This document shows, in pieces, positions 37,813-45,623 of a stretch of 64,000 bases of DNA. The notes beneath the pieces are model-generated. The model worked only from the letters and a program-made list of their open reading frames with translations, was not told the origin of the DNA and ran no database searches. Every line of letters starts with the position of its first letter. Position 1 is the first letter of the stretch. Source of the DNA: CAWIVH01 sp963839475 (GTDB lineage: Bacteria > Acidobacteriota > UBA6911); NCBI GenBank assembly GCA_963839475.1, contig CAWIVH010000018.1:682001-746000 (forward strand). Direction: 5' to 3'. Both the position numbers and the translations under genes were made by a program.

Positions 37813-38658
37813 TCAGTGCTTTGATGAGTGGTCCCTGTAAGGCGATATCCCGCGATCTCCGGGATAATCGTCGCCGAATTTGTTTTTGTGCGGTTTGGGA
37901 ATGTATCCCGCTTCATCGAGCCGAATGACACCAAGGTCAACCCCCGATGAATCCACGATCACTTTGCGTTTCAATGATTCCAGCTGCCGGGCGTCGCAGC
38001 GCTCGTGCCAGAGGTTCAATTCATAGGTGCTGCCTGATGCCAGGCCCTTGATTGAAAAGTAACCGTCCGGCGCAGTAACCGTAAAATGAGGTGTAGAGAC
38101 GGTGATAATGACAGCGCTCATCTGAGGGTGGATATTGCAGAAAATGTAGGAAATTCCAGGCCGGTCGAAACGCACCGGGCGTGACTCCCCATTGGCATAG
38201 AGCCCAAGGTCGAACGCTTTGCCGTCGTAGACGGAAAAAACATTGTGGAAAAAAGGATCGCCATTGGGGAAATCAACCTCGGTGCCGGCCTGGATCACCA
38301 GGACATGCGGAGTAAAACGCTTGTCCCGCTGCTCGAGCCTGACTCTCGGTGGGCCGATATTTTCCGGTTTTGCCGCGCCCCGGGGCAGATCCAGCCACAG
38401 GGCCACGCCGCTTGCATCCGATTCGCCGCGGGGTTTTTGCAGCCGGCTGTTGAGTACCTCGATCCGGCCTTTAACCTCCAATGACCTGCTGTCCGCTATC
38501 CCGCGACTCACAGAGGCCGATGTGCCCGCCAGGACGCCTATGAACATCAGCTTCCACAAAGCCGCCTTCGGGCGCGAAAGAAGTGGCGCCCGCGCGCCGG
38601 CGCTCGAATCAGGCAGGCTCCCTGCGGCCGGCACTTCACCTTTATACAATCTTTTCAT
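37813..38658 (-). CDS. Cupredoxin-like (plastocyanin/azurin family) protein
   Basis: 281 residues from ATG 38658, GAGG six bases upstream; its start overlaps the 3' end of the sigma-54 activator gene by 17 bases, so the two are co-translated. A hydrophobic segment (ALWKLMFIGVLAGTSASVS) is the likely export signal, although preceded by a long basic region. The domain resembles methylamine-utilisation-type cupredoxins: HVLVIQAGTEVDFPNGDPFFHNVFSV, then YIFCNIHPQMSAVIIT. The His of FFHN and the Cys-x2-His...Met of FCNIHPQM are a complete blue-copper ligand set. The C-terminal ~80 residues form a carboxypeptidase-regulatory-like beta domain (DGYFSIKGLASGSTYELNLWHE). It could carry electrons or copper in the periplasm. 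Confidence 0.82.
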   Translation of the reverse strand: MKRLYKGEVPAAGSLPDSSAGARAPLLSRPKAALWKLMFIGVLAGTSASVSRGIADSRSLEVKGRIEVLNSRLQKPRGESDASGVALWLDLPRGAAKPENIGPPRVRLEQRDKRFTPHVLVIQAGTEVDFPNGDPFFHNVFSVYDGKAFDLGLYANGESRPVRFDRPGISYIFCNIHPQMSAVIITVSTPHFTVTAPDGYFSIKGLASGSTYELNLWHERCDARQLESLKRKVIVDSSGVDLGVIRLDEAGYIPKPHKNKFGDDYPGDRGISPYRDHSSKH

Positions 38659-40111
38659 CGCCTCCCTCATCGGACGGAAGCTCGGGACGCTCCGTGGGCT
38701 GGGAACTTGCCTTATCCAATGAAATGCCCAGTCGTTTGGCTTTCCTGTAGAGTGAATACCGGCCAATGCCCAGCAATTCCGCCGCCTTCAATCGGTTCCC
38801 CCGCGTAAAATGAAGCGTTGCCATGATAAAACCACGCTCGACCTCATCCAGCGTGCTTGGGATCCTGCAAGTCCATGCATCGCCCCTCGCGGATCCGGCT
38901 GCCGGCAGGGAGGTTTCCGCTGCAACAGGAAGGCTCGAAATCTGCGCCGGGGCAAACTGCATGAAATCCTCCGGCAGGAGGTGTCCTCCGATGTTGAGTG
39001 TGACCGCACGTTCTATCGCATTTTCGAGTTCCCGCACATTCCCCGGCCAGTCCAGGGACCTCAGCCAGGTAACCGTCTCCCGCGTAGCTACGACCTTGCG
39101 GCCGAGCCGCGCATTCGCTTTATGCAAGAAATGATCCACGAGGAATGGAATATCTTCTCTGCGCTCCCTGAGCGGCGGCAGGTCGATAGTGATGACACTC
39201 AGGCGATAGAGGAGATCCTGCCTGAATGTTCCGGAGGCCACCAGTTCAGGAATGCGGCGATTGGTGGCCGCCACGATTCGTACATCCACCCGGCGGGGCT
39301 CGGCCGCTCCCACGGGCCGGATCTGGTGTTCCTGGAGAACGCGTAGCAGCTTCACCTGAAAGGCGGGCGAAGTCTCCGAGATCTCATCGAGGAAAACCGT
39401 CCCGCCGCCGGCAGCTTCAAAAACTCCTCGGTGGTTGGCCTGGGCGCCGGAAAAAGCTCCGCGCAAATAGCCGAAAAGCTCGGACTCGAGCAGCGACTCC
39501 GTGAAAGCGCCGCAGTTCACCGCAATGAAAGGGCTTGTGCTGCGGCGTGAGTTGTCGTGCAGCGCGCGAGCTACCAGCTCCTTCCCGGTGCCACTTTCGC
39601 CTGCGATCAAAACGGTGGTATCTGTCGGCGCCACCCGGGCGATCATGCGATAAACCGCCACCATGGCAGGGCTTTTGCCGACGATTGAGGTCAAAACCGG
39701 GGGGGAGGTCTGCAACCCCGATTCACCCCCGATTACCTGTGCGCGCCACTCAAGGGCCCGCTTCAGAGTTGCCACCAGCTCCGAGGAAGTGAAAGGCTTG
39801 CCAAGATAGTCGAAAGCCGCTTCCCTCATGGCTTCAGCTGCCGACTCCATGGAACCATGGCCTGTAACGATAATGACCGGCAGCCCTCGATGAGATTGGG
39901 CAATCTCACGCAAGACATTCAGGCTTGTCGAGCTCCCCAGTACCCAGTCGAGGAGAACCACATCGATCGACTCATTCCGGCAGATTCTCAGCGCATCCGC
40001 CGCGGAAGAAGCCAGGCTGGCCGTAAAACCCTCCACCTCGACGAGTGTCTTTGTGACGAGACGGAAGTCGAGATCGTCATCCACAATTAAAACTGTTCCC
40101 AGAGGCTTCAT
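38642..40111 (-). CDS. NtrC-family sigma-54-dependent response regulator
   Basis: 489 residues in three domains. The receiver (1-120) has VDDD near the N-terminus, the phospho-acceptor Asp55 (VVLLDWVLG) and Lys in YLGKPFTSSE. The AAA+ domain (about 145-380) has Walker A GESGTGKE, the sigma-54-contact loop as GAFSGA (Ser where most have Thr), Walker B GGTVFLDEI and the arginine-finger region FRQDLLYRLSV. The C-terminus has a Fis-type helix-turn-helix (GNRLKAAELLGIGRYSLYRKAKRLG). First gene of a minus-strand unit with a cupredoxin, kinase, receiver and barrel. A -24/-12 promoter and an inverted repeat lie in the upstream gap, so it very likely activates the facing redox operon. Confidence 0.95.
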   Translation of the reverse strand: MKPLGTVLIVDDDLDFRLVTKTLVEVEGFTASLASSAADALRICRNESIDVVLLDWVLGSSTSLNVLREIAQSHRGLPVIIVTGHGSMESAAEAMREAAFDYLGKPFTSSELVATLKRALEWRAQVIGGESGLQTSPPVLTSIVGKSPAMVAVYRMIARVAPTDTTVLIAGESGTGKELVARALHDNSRRSTSPFIAVNCGAFTESLLESELFGYLRGAFSGAQANHRGVFEAAGGGTVFLDEISETSPAFQVKLLRVLQEHQIRPVGAAEPRRVDVRIVAATNRRIPELVASGTFRQDLLYRLSVITIDLPPLRERREDIPFLVDHFLHKANARLGRKVVATRETVTWLRSLDWPGNVRELENAIERAVTLNIGGHLLPEDFMQFAPAQISSLPVAAETSLPAAGSARGDAWTCRIPSTLDEVERGFIMATLHFTRGNRLKAAELLGIGRYSLYRKAKRLGISLDKASSQPTERPELPSDEGGDEKIV

Positions 40112-40215
40112 GGATTTTCAACCCATCCAAGCGCGAAAAAGCCGCCTATTTGATTTCCTGGATATTTTGGATCGTTCCCGGGGATTGTACCCCGCATTGC
40201 CCGAGCGTAACCTTT

Positions 40216-40244
40216 GGTGACACGTTGGCTCAAAAGGTGTCACC
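40216..40244. promoter_or_regulatory. Inverted repeat, candidate activator-binding site
   Basis: Perfect 8-bp arms GGTGACAC (40216-40223) and GTGTCACC (40237-40244), with centres 21 bp apart, i.e. two helical turns, as for NtrC-type dimers. It lies about 215 bp upstream of the -12 element of the facing sigma-54 promoter and about 105 bp upstream of the activator gene itself. The binding protein is inferred to be that activator. Confidence 0.6.
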
Positions 40245-40432
40245 CTTTGTTTCTTGGAAAATAATAAATGCCGGCCGATCAACAGTCAAAGGTCTCTTTT
40301 GCCAGCAGGCAGTATCAGGGGGGCAAAAGTCAGCCCCGTATCTCCTCTCAATTTGCCTAATTGGGGCCCATCCCAGCTGAAATTCGTCGTTTTTTCCTGG
40401 TTTTTGCACAGGATGATTTATTTAAGGCAACA

Positions 40433-40449
40433 TTGGCACGCCAATTGCA
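40433..40449 (+). promoter_or_regulatory. Sigma-54 (-24/-12) promoter of the redox operon
   Basis: TTGGCACGCCAATTGCA matches the RpoN consensus TTGGCACG-N4-TTGCA at every defined position; the GG (40435-40436) and GC (40447-40448) elements are ten bases apart as required. It faces the CxxCH gene at 40607 and would start transcription near 40460, leaving a leader of about 147 bases. Confidence 0.85.
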
Positions 40450-40606
40450 ATGGCCATGGAGGAATGAAATCGGCCGCGTTTCAAGTTCAGCTCGGGGGCT
40501 GAAACGGGCCTTCAACATTAATCCTGGCGTTAGGTTAAATCACGTTGGCTTGTCCGGATGATCCATTCCGGCGGTACGACGTGTATGTTTCAGAGGTGGA
40601 GGAGAA

Positions 40607-41893
40607 ATGCAGAATCGAGGTTGGAAGCTGTCTTTGGGATTGTTTTTTGCTGTCAGCACTATGGGTGGAATGCTTCTCGCGCGATCCGGTGGACCGCCGA
40701 CCGGACTCACAGGTGATTTCGGCCAATCGAATTGCACGGAGTGTCATACCGGGAACGCACTGAACAGTTCCGGAGGCACCTTTGCCATTACAGGCGTTCC
40801 CGCTTCCTATCAGCCCGGGCAAACCTACCCGATCACTGTGAGCATTCAAAAGTCGGGACAGTCCAGGTGGGGATTTGAACTGGCCGTGAGATTCGTATCT
40901 TCGGGGCAGCAGGCAGGATCCCTGGCCAACATAAATGCCGACACGCAAATTGTACCGGATAGCGGAATCAACTACATCATGCACACCTCAACCGGCACGC
41001 ATCCGGGCACATCTTCCGGAAGCTGGACCTTCAATTGGACTGCGCCTGCAACGGCCCAGGGTGCGATCCGGTTTGGTGCTGCGGGGAACGCAGCCAACAA
41101 TAACGGGAACAACCAGGGTGACTTCATCTACACCACCACCGTAACCAGCAACGCGCCTTCCACCCCCATCACCGCCCTATTCGCCCACATGGCAATTGGC
41201 GGAGGATTCAGCACCACATTCACATTCATGAACATCGGCAGCACGCCGGTGAACGGGTCGCTGATCCTTACGGGACAAGATGGCTCCCCGATCAGTGCGA
41301 ACCTGTCGGAACCGGCGATCGCGCCCCAGGCGCCATCGGCCAACTCCGTCGTGGGATCTTCCTACAGCCTGGCTATTCCGTCGGGCGGAAGCAAGACTGT
41401 CATCGCCGGCCCGGTTAATGCCGCGGACGCGACTAAGGCTGGTTGGGCAAGGGTTGAAAGCACCGGCGGAACGTTGGTGGGAGTAGCCACGTTCCAGGTG
41501 CTCTCCGGGGGAAAACTGCAAACCATTGCCGGCGTGCTTGCGGCGGAAACGGTTGAAAGCGCAACCATCCCAGTAGCCGACGATGTCCCCTCCAATGTTT
41601 ATACGGGATATGCTGTCGCAAATCCAAGCACCACCGACACCATCACGGTCAGAGTTTTGACGGTGAAAGAAGACGGCACTCCGGGCCCTACGCTCTCATC
41701 TATCACCCTCCGGCCGGGAGAACAGGCCGCTCAATTTTTCATCCAAGATCCTGCCGCGAGCCAGACCTTCAAAGGCACCGCGGTCTTGATAGCGCCGTCG
41801 GGCAAGAAAATCTCAGTCGTGGCGCTGGTGCAGAACCAGGGCCTTTACACTGCAATCCCAGTCGCGGCCGGCAAATCGCCGCAGATCAACTAG
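40607..41893 (+). CDS. CxxCH-containing choice-of-anchor V domain protein
   Basis: 428 residues; ATG 40607 has GGAGG four bases upstream. A signal peptide (WKLSLGLFFAVSTMGGMLLA) leads into a Reeler/choice-of-anchor V-like beta domain (about 30-180) whose N-terminal part holds one haem-c motif, C43-TE-C46-H47 (GDFGQSNCTECHTGNALN). Landmarks shared with the two other family members in this window are ITGVPASYQPGQTYPITV, SGQSRWGFELAVRF, WTAPA and GDFIYTT. Residues about 185-428 form an uncharacterised beta-rich domain repeated with Ig-like spacing. It is the first gene behind the sigma-54 promoter and is followed by a Rieske protein after 16 bases. It is likely an exported, single-haem electron carrier or surface protein; haem attachment is inferred. 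Confidence 0.85.
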   Translation: MQNRGWKLSLGLFFAVSTMGGMLLARSGGPPTGLTGDFGQSNCTECHTGNALNSSGGTFAITGVPASYQPGQTYPITVSIQKSGQSRWGFELAVRFVSSGQQAGSLANINADTQIVPDSGINYIMHTSTGTHPGTSSGSWTFNWTAPATAQGAIRFGAAGNAANNNGNNQGDFIYTTTVTSNAPSTPITALFAHMAIGGGFSTTFTFMNIGSTPVNGSLILTGQDGSPISANLSEPAIAPQAPSANSVVGSSYSLAIPSGGSKTVIAGPVNAADATKAGWARVESTGGTLVGVATFQVLSGGKLQTIAGVLAAETVESATIPVADDVPSNVYTGYAVANPSTTDTITVRVLTVKEDGTPGPTLSSITLRPGEQAAQFFIQDPAASQTFKGTAVLIAPSGKKISVVALVQNQGLYTAIPVAAGKSPQIN

Positions 41894-41909
41894 CACCGGA
41901 GACACCTGA

Positions 41910-42368
41910 ATGAATATGAATCTAGAAAAACATTGCTGCCAGGAATCATCTGCAGAACCGCGGCAGGAATTGGGCCGGCGTAGCGTCCTGATCCGGATGT
42001 GGGCTTGTGTTCCCGCTCTCATGTCAGGAATGCGCCTTGCATGGGCGCAGAAAAAACTAGCCTTGGGTCTCGATAAGGCGGAAAAGCTGAAGACACCGGG
42101 TGGATCGGCACTGCTCAAAGTCCAGAATCGGGAACTCCTGTTCATCCGCGATTCGGAAACGACCGTTCGTGTTGTTGACCCAATATGCACCCACAAGAAG
42201 TGCACGGTCGAATACAGTGCGCAGAAGCAGAGAATCGTTTGTCCATGCCACGGCTCGAATTTCAATCTGGATGGTTCCGTATATAACGGGCCGGCGGAAA
42301 AGCCGCTGCAGGTTTTCGAGGCCTCGCTGGATTCTTCCAACAACCGGGTCATTTTCACTTTGGAGTAG
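41910..42368 (+). CDS. Rieske [2Fe-2S] protein with twin-arginine-like signal
   Basis: 152 residues. Residues 21-46 (LGRRSVLIRM then a hydrophobic run to LAWA) look like a Tat signal, suitable for a folded Fe-S protein. The cluster motifs are complete: Cys93-Thr-His95 with Cys98, and Cys111-Pro-Cys113-His114 (CPCHGSNF); Cys98 and Cys113 would form the disulphide of high-potential Rieske proteins. No cytochrome b partner is encoded nearby, so it is not a bc1 subunit in the usual sense. It lies between the CxxCH gene and the DUF2231 gene with gaps of 16 and 3 bases, so it belongs to the same transcript and probably the same electron path. Confidence 0.92.
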   Translation: MNMNLEKHCCQESSAEPRQELGRRSVLIRMWACVPALMSGMRLAWAQKKLALGLDKAEKLKTPGGSALLKVQNRELLFIRDSETTVRVVDPICTHKKCTVEYSAQKQRIVCPCHGSNFNLDGSVYNGPAEKPLQVFEASLDSSNNRVIFTLE

Positions 42369-42371
42369 CCC

Positions 42372-42990
42372 TTGAACAGCAGGACGAAGGTCCTTTTGTT
42401 TCTGTGCCTCGCAGCCCTCCCTTCCATGGGGCTGCCGGCACCCGATCGGTCAGCCCAATCGGACAATAAAGCCCGCCCGCCCGCCCAATCGGGCGGCGGG
42501 GAGCCGATTGAAGAGGTGCAGGATGTATCCGCCGTCGAGCCAGTTGCCCAACAGGGCGCCGGGTCCGTGATCGGAAAACTGCACCCCGCCCTGGTGCACT
42601 TCCCCATCGCCTGGGTGATGCTGGTCCAGGTCATGGACCTGGCCGCGATCGTGAGCCGGCGAAAAGAATGGACCACCGTGGGACTTTACCTGCTGATGCT
42701 CGCTTGCCTCAGCTTCATCCCAGCCGCCGCCACCGGTCTCATACGCGCCGGAGCAATGGGCAAGGACCCCGAGATCCAGAACTCTTCTCACTTACCATCG
42801 GAACTTGAATATTGCTGCAGGTTTGATTTGCTCGGCAGGACTGGCGGTTCGGCTTGCGATGCGAAACAGCTTGCAGGCAAAGTGGAGATGGGTTTACTTT
42901 CTGCTCATGTGGACCGGAGGCGCGGCGCTCTTCATCGCAGGCCACCTGGGGGGCAAGATGGTCTTTGGGTCCGATTACCTGCCGTTTTGA
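42372..42990 (+). CDS. DUF2231 membrane protein (one frameshift)
   Basis: Probable four-helix inner-membrane protein of the DUF2231 family. The TTG start at 42372 is three bases after the Rieske stop. The N-terminal part includes a signal-like segment, a Pro/Gln-rich linker and the family hallmark GKLHPALVHFPIAWVMLVQVMDL. The frame shifts by one near 42775-42785: upstream frame to GAMGKDPEI, downstream frame from LLTYHRNLNIAAGLICSAGLAVRL to the stop at 42990 (GHLGGKMVFG). DUF2231 proteins occur with cytochromes and Rieske proteins in many genomes but have no proven activity; the paired His may bind haem. The TGA at 42988 overlaps the ribosome site of the next gene. Confidence 0.78.
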
Positions 42991-43003
42991 GGAGAAAACT
43001 ACA

Positions 43004-44407
43004 TTGCGCAAGCATCTGACTTTGTCCTGGACTGAACCGATTGGAACAGTCCCCTGGTGGTTATTTTATTCCATGCTCCTCGCGCTTCCATTGCTCCTGT
43101 CAAACCGGGCCTTTGCCAATTCCGCTGGCCCTCAGCCGCGTCTTACAGCCGGCTTTCAGGAAGGAACGTGCATTCGCTGTCACAACTCCCACGCCCTGAA
43201 TGAAGGCAGGTCGCGGGGCGGAGATTTCAGAATAGACGGCGTGCCCCGCACCTACACTCCGGGAAAGGCCTACAAGATAACGGTCCTGATTTCACACCCG
43301 GACCAGTCACGCTGGGGATTTGAACTATCGGCGCGTCTCACGGATTCAGGGAAACAGGCGGGCAAGTGGAGCACGGCAGATAATAATTCCCAGGTTAAAA
43401 GTGATGCGGACATCCTCTATGTGATGCACACATCAGCCGGCACGCGAAAGGGAGAAAAAGATGGCCCGGTTGAATTCCACATCCAATGGACGGCCCCGGA
43501 GAGTGCCGCGGGATCCGTGCTTTTCAACGCCGCCGGGAATGCGGCTGACGGCGGCGAAAGCCCGGAAGGGGATTATATCTATACCGCCGGCGGCTTCAGC
43601 AGGCCAGCGGTTGAGCCGCAGACTGTAACTGAAATTGTGGAAGTCGGCACGACGGCGGCCAAAAACATACCCCGGGTTCAGGAAACCTCGAGAGTGGTGG
43701 ACCTGCCCTCACCGGTGGACCTCAAGAAGGGCTCCATGGAAATCCTGATCCAGCACCGTTTCCTGGATTCGATTGGGGATGCCGGCGCCGGCAACGCATT
43801 TGGCATCGACTCAGGCGCTAATATGAACATCGGTCTGAATTATGCGCTAAGCGATCGCATGAGTGTGGGAGTGGCTCGAACCCGCTTCGGTCAGATCGTC
43901 GAACTGAGTGGGACGTACGAAATCCGGACAGCGAAGGACTCGATGTGGAAGCTGGCGCTGCGCGGCGGAGTGGAAGGCACCAAGAACTTCCATGAAGAGT
44001 ATTCTCCATCCATTCAGCTGGCGAGCGCGTTCGACTTCAACCGGTTCCGCTTGAATGTGGTGCCCACGATGGTTTTCAATTCGCGTCCCGATGCCCAGCT
44101 GGAATTCAACCGCGGCAACGCAATCCATCCAGAGAGCAACCACACCTTTGCTCTCGGCCTGGGTACGGATATTGCTCTTACCCGGAAGATCTCGCTTACC
44201 GCCGAGTATGTTCCACGGCTTGCAGGCTTCGGTGGTTTCTACGAGCGCCATGACCAGATCGCGGGAGGGCTGGTAATCCGCACTTGGGGGCATGTCTTCG
44301 CCGTTACAGTCGCCACCAGCCGGGATTTCACGCCGGCCAACTACGCGGTCAACGCACAAGGCAGTGATGTCTCATTGGGCTTCAACCTCTATCGGAGGAT
44401 CCGATGA
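43004..44407 (+). CDS. CxxCH domain fused to a DUF5777-type beta-barrel
   Basis: 467 residues from TTG 43004, nine bases after GAGGAG. A signal peptide (PWWLFYSMLLALPLLLSNRAFA) precedes the second choice-of-anchor V domain of the operon, with one haem-c motif C56-IR-C59-H60 and the shared landmarks IDGVPRTYTPGKAYKITV, DQSRWGFELSARL, WTAPES and GDYIYTA. After a linker of about 40 residues the C-terminal ~250 residues match the DUF5777 outer-membrane barrel (MEILIQHRFLDSIGDAG, FGIDSGANMNIGLNYALSDRMSVGVARTRFGQ, strands to the end). The fusion places a haem domain on an outer-membrane barrel, an arrangement that could carry electrons across or onto the outer membrane. This role is inference. Confidence 0.85.
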   Translation: MRKHLTLSWTEPIGTVPWWLFYSMLLALPLLLSNRAFANSAGPQPRLTAGFQEGTCIRCHNSHALNEGRSRGGDFRIDGVPRTYTPGKAYKITVLISHPDQSRWGFELSARLTDSGKQAGKWSTADNNSQVKSDADILYVMHTSAGTRKGEKDGPVEFHIQWTAPESAAGSVLFNAAGNAADGGESPEGDYIYTAGGFSRPAVEPQTVTEIVEVGTTAAKNIPRVQETSRVVDLPSPVDLKKGSMEILIQHRFLDSIGDAGAGNAFGIDSGANMNIGLNYALSDRMSVGVARTRFGQIVELSGTYEIRTAKDSMWKLALRGGVEGTKNFHEEYSPSIQLASAFDFNRFRLNVVPTMVFNSRPDAQLEFNRGNAIHPESNHTFALGLGTDIALTRKISLTAEYVPRLAGFGGFYERHDQIAGGLVIRTWGHVFAVTVATSRDFTPANYAVNAQGSDVSLGFNLYRRIR

Positions 44408-44486
44408 TCTGTATCTTGCGGTCCGCTCCCGAGGAGGATTTGCGTTGAATCGGAACCGTTAATCCTATAGACCAGAGGAGACTGCC

Positions 44487-45599
44487 ATGTGTCAGATGAA
44501 GCGCCGTTCGTTTCTTGGTTCCGCAGCAATGATCCTGGGGGGTGATATGGCCGCACGCAAAAAAGAACGCGATCACAGCCACGGCGAATCCCATGAACAC
44601 GAATCATCTGACGCCGTCCGCCACCAGATATCCGCTATATCCTTGATGACCGAGACGGCGAACCGGTTTCTGACCGCCCTTGATCCAGAACAAAAAGCCA
44701 AAGCCACCTTTCCGTTCGACGACGACCAGCGCATGGACTGGCATTATATTCCCAAGGAGCGCAAGGGATTGCCTCTCCGGGAAATGACGCCCTTTCAGAA
44801 ACACCTCGCCGGCGCCCTGCTCGCCTCCGGCCTCAGCCAGATTGGATATATCAAGGCCATAACGATCATGAGTCTTGAAGAGGTGCTGAAGATTTTGGAG
44901 CGTGACAGCGGTGAACGGCGCAACCCGGAAAAATATTACTTCACCATCTTCGGAACCCCATCGGATTCGGGCACGTGGGGTTGGCGCGTGGAAGGCCATC
45001 ACCTGAGCCAGAACTACACGGTTAGCAGCGGGCAGGTGGTAAACGCGCCCAGCTTCTTCGGATCCAATCCGGCGGAGGTGCGCCAGGGCCCGCGCAAAGG
45101 TCTGCGCGTTCTATCTGCCGAAGATGACATGGGGTTTGAGCTGATTCGAACGCTTGACGAGCCGCTGCTCAAAGCGGCTGTGGTTGATGCCAAGGCCTAC
45201 GACGACATCCTGAGCGCCGCAAACCGGAAAGCCGCACTCGCTGGCCAGCCTTCGGGGCTCCCGGCCGCGGGCATGAAGGCTCATCAATTCGACGCCCTGC
45301 GGGCGCTGGCGGAACTTTACGCGCGCAATCTGCCCGACGAGTTGGCCCAGCGACGCCTGAAACAGATCGATCAGGCGGGCCGCAACTGCTATTTTGCCTG
45401 GGCGGGCGGAATCCAGCCCGGCGATCCCCATTATTACCGGATCCAGTCCTCGTCATTCCTCATTGAACTCGACGATACCCAGGACAAGGCCAACCACATT
45501 CACTCGGTTTGGCGTGATCTGCAAGGCGACTTCGGAGGCGACCTGCTGAGGGCGCACTACGAAGCGGGTCACCGTGGTTCTGAATCCCGCCGTTCATGA
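44487..45599 (+). CDS. DUF3500 protein with twin-arginine-like leader
   Basis: 370 residues. The N-terminus MKRRSFLGSAAMILGG (from the second Met) resembles a Tat signal but is interrupted early by a His/Glu-rich stretch (RDHSHGESHEHESSD) that could bind metal. The DUF3500 domain follows: FPFDDDQRMDWHYIPKERKGLPLREMTPFQKHLAGALLASGLSQ, YYFTIFGTPSDSGTWGWRVEGHHLSQNY, and the C-terminal YRIQSSSFLIELDDTQDKANHIHSVWRD. The conserved His, Glu and Trp suggest a metal-dependent enzyme, but no reaction is known. It is the last gene of the sigma-54 operon, 79 bases after the barrel gene, and is convergent with the beta-lactamase gene. Confidence 0.85.
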   Translation: MCQMKRRSFLGSAAMILGGDMAARKKERDHSHGESHEHESSDAVRHQISAISLMTETANRFLTALDPEQKAKATFPFDDDQRMDWHYIPKERKGLPLREMTPFQKHLAGALLASGLSQIGYIKAITIMSLEEVLKILERDSGERRNPEKYYFTIFGTPSDSGTWGWRVEGHHLSQNYTVSSGQVVNAPSFFGSNPAEVRQGPRKGLRVLSAEDDMGFELIRTLDEPLLKAAVVDAKAYDDILSAANRKAALAGQPSGLPAAGMKAHQFDALRALAELYARNLPDELAQRRLKQIDQAGRNCYFAWAGGIQPGDPHYYRIQSSSFLIELDDTQDKANHIHSVWRDLQGDFGGDLLRAHYEAGHRGSESRRS

Positions 45600-45623
45600 A
45601 ATGAGGAGTATCTTCTCATTCCA

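Larger units (their letters stand above)
40112..40606. promoter_or_regulatory. Divergent control region between activator and redox operons
   Basis: This 495-base gap has no gene. It contains the inverted repeat at 40216-40244 and the sigma-54 promoter at 40433-40449, in the arrangement expected of an enhancer-binding protein acting from a distance of about 215 bp. No clear promoter for the minus-strand activator unit was found by eye. Confidence 0.7.

Noticed and set aside
42854..43003. Upstream extension of the CxxCH-barrel gene
   Set aside because: It overlaps the end of the DUF2231 gene out of frame; TTG 43004 follows GAGGAG and opens the signal peptide.
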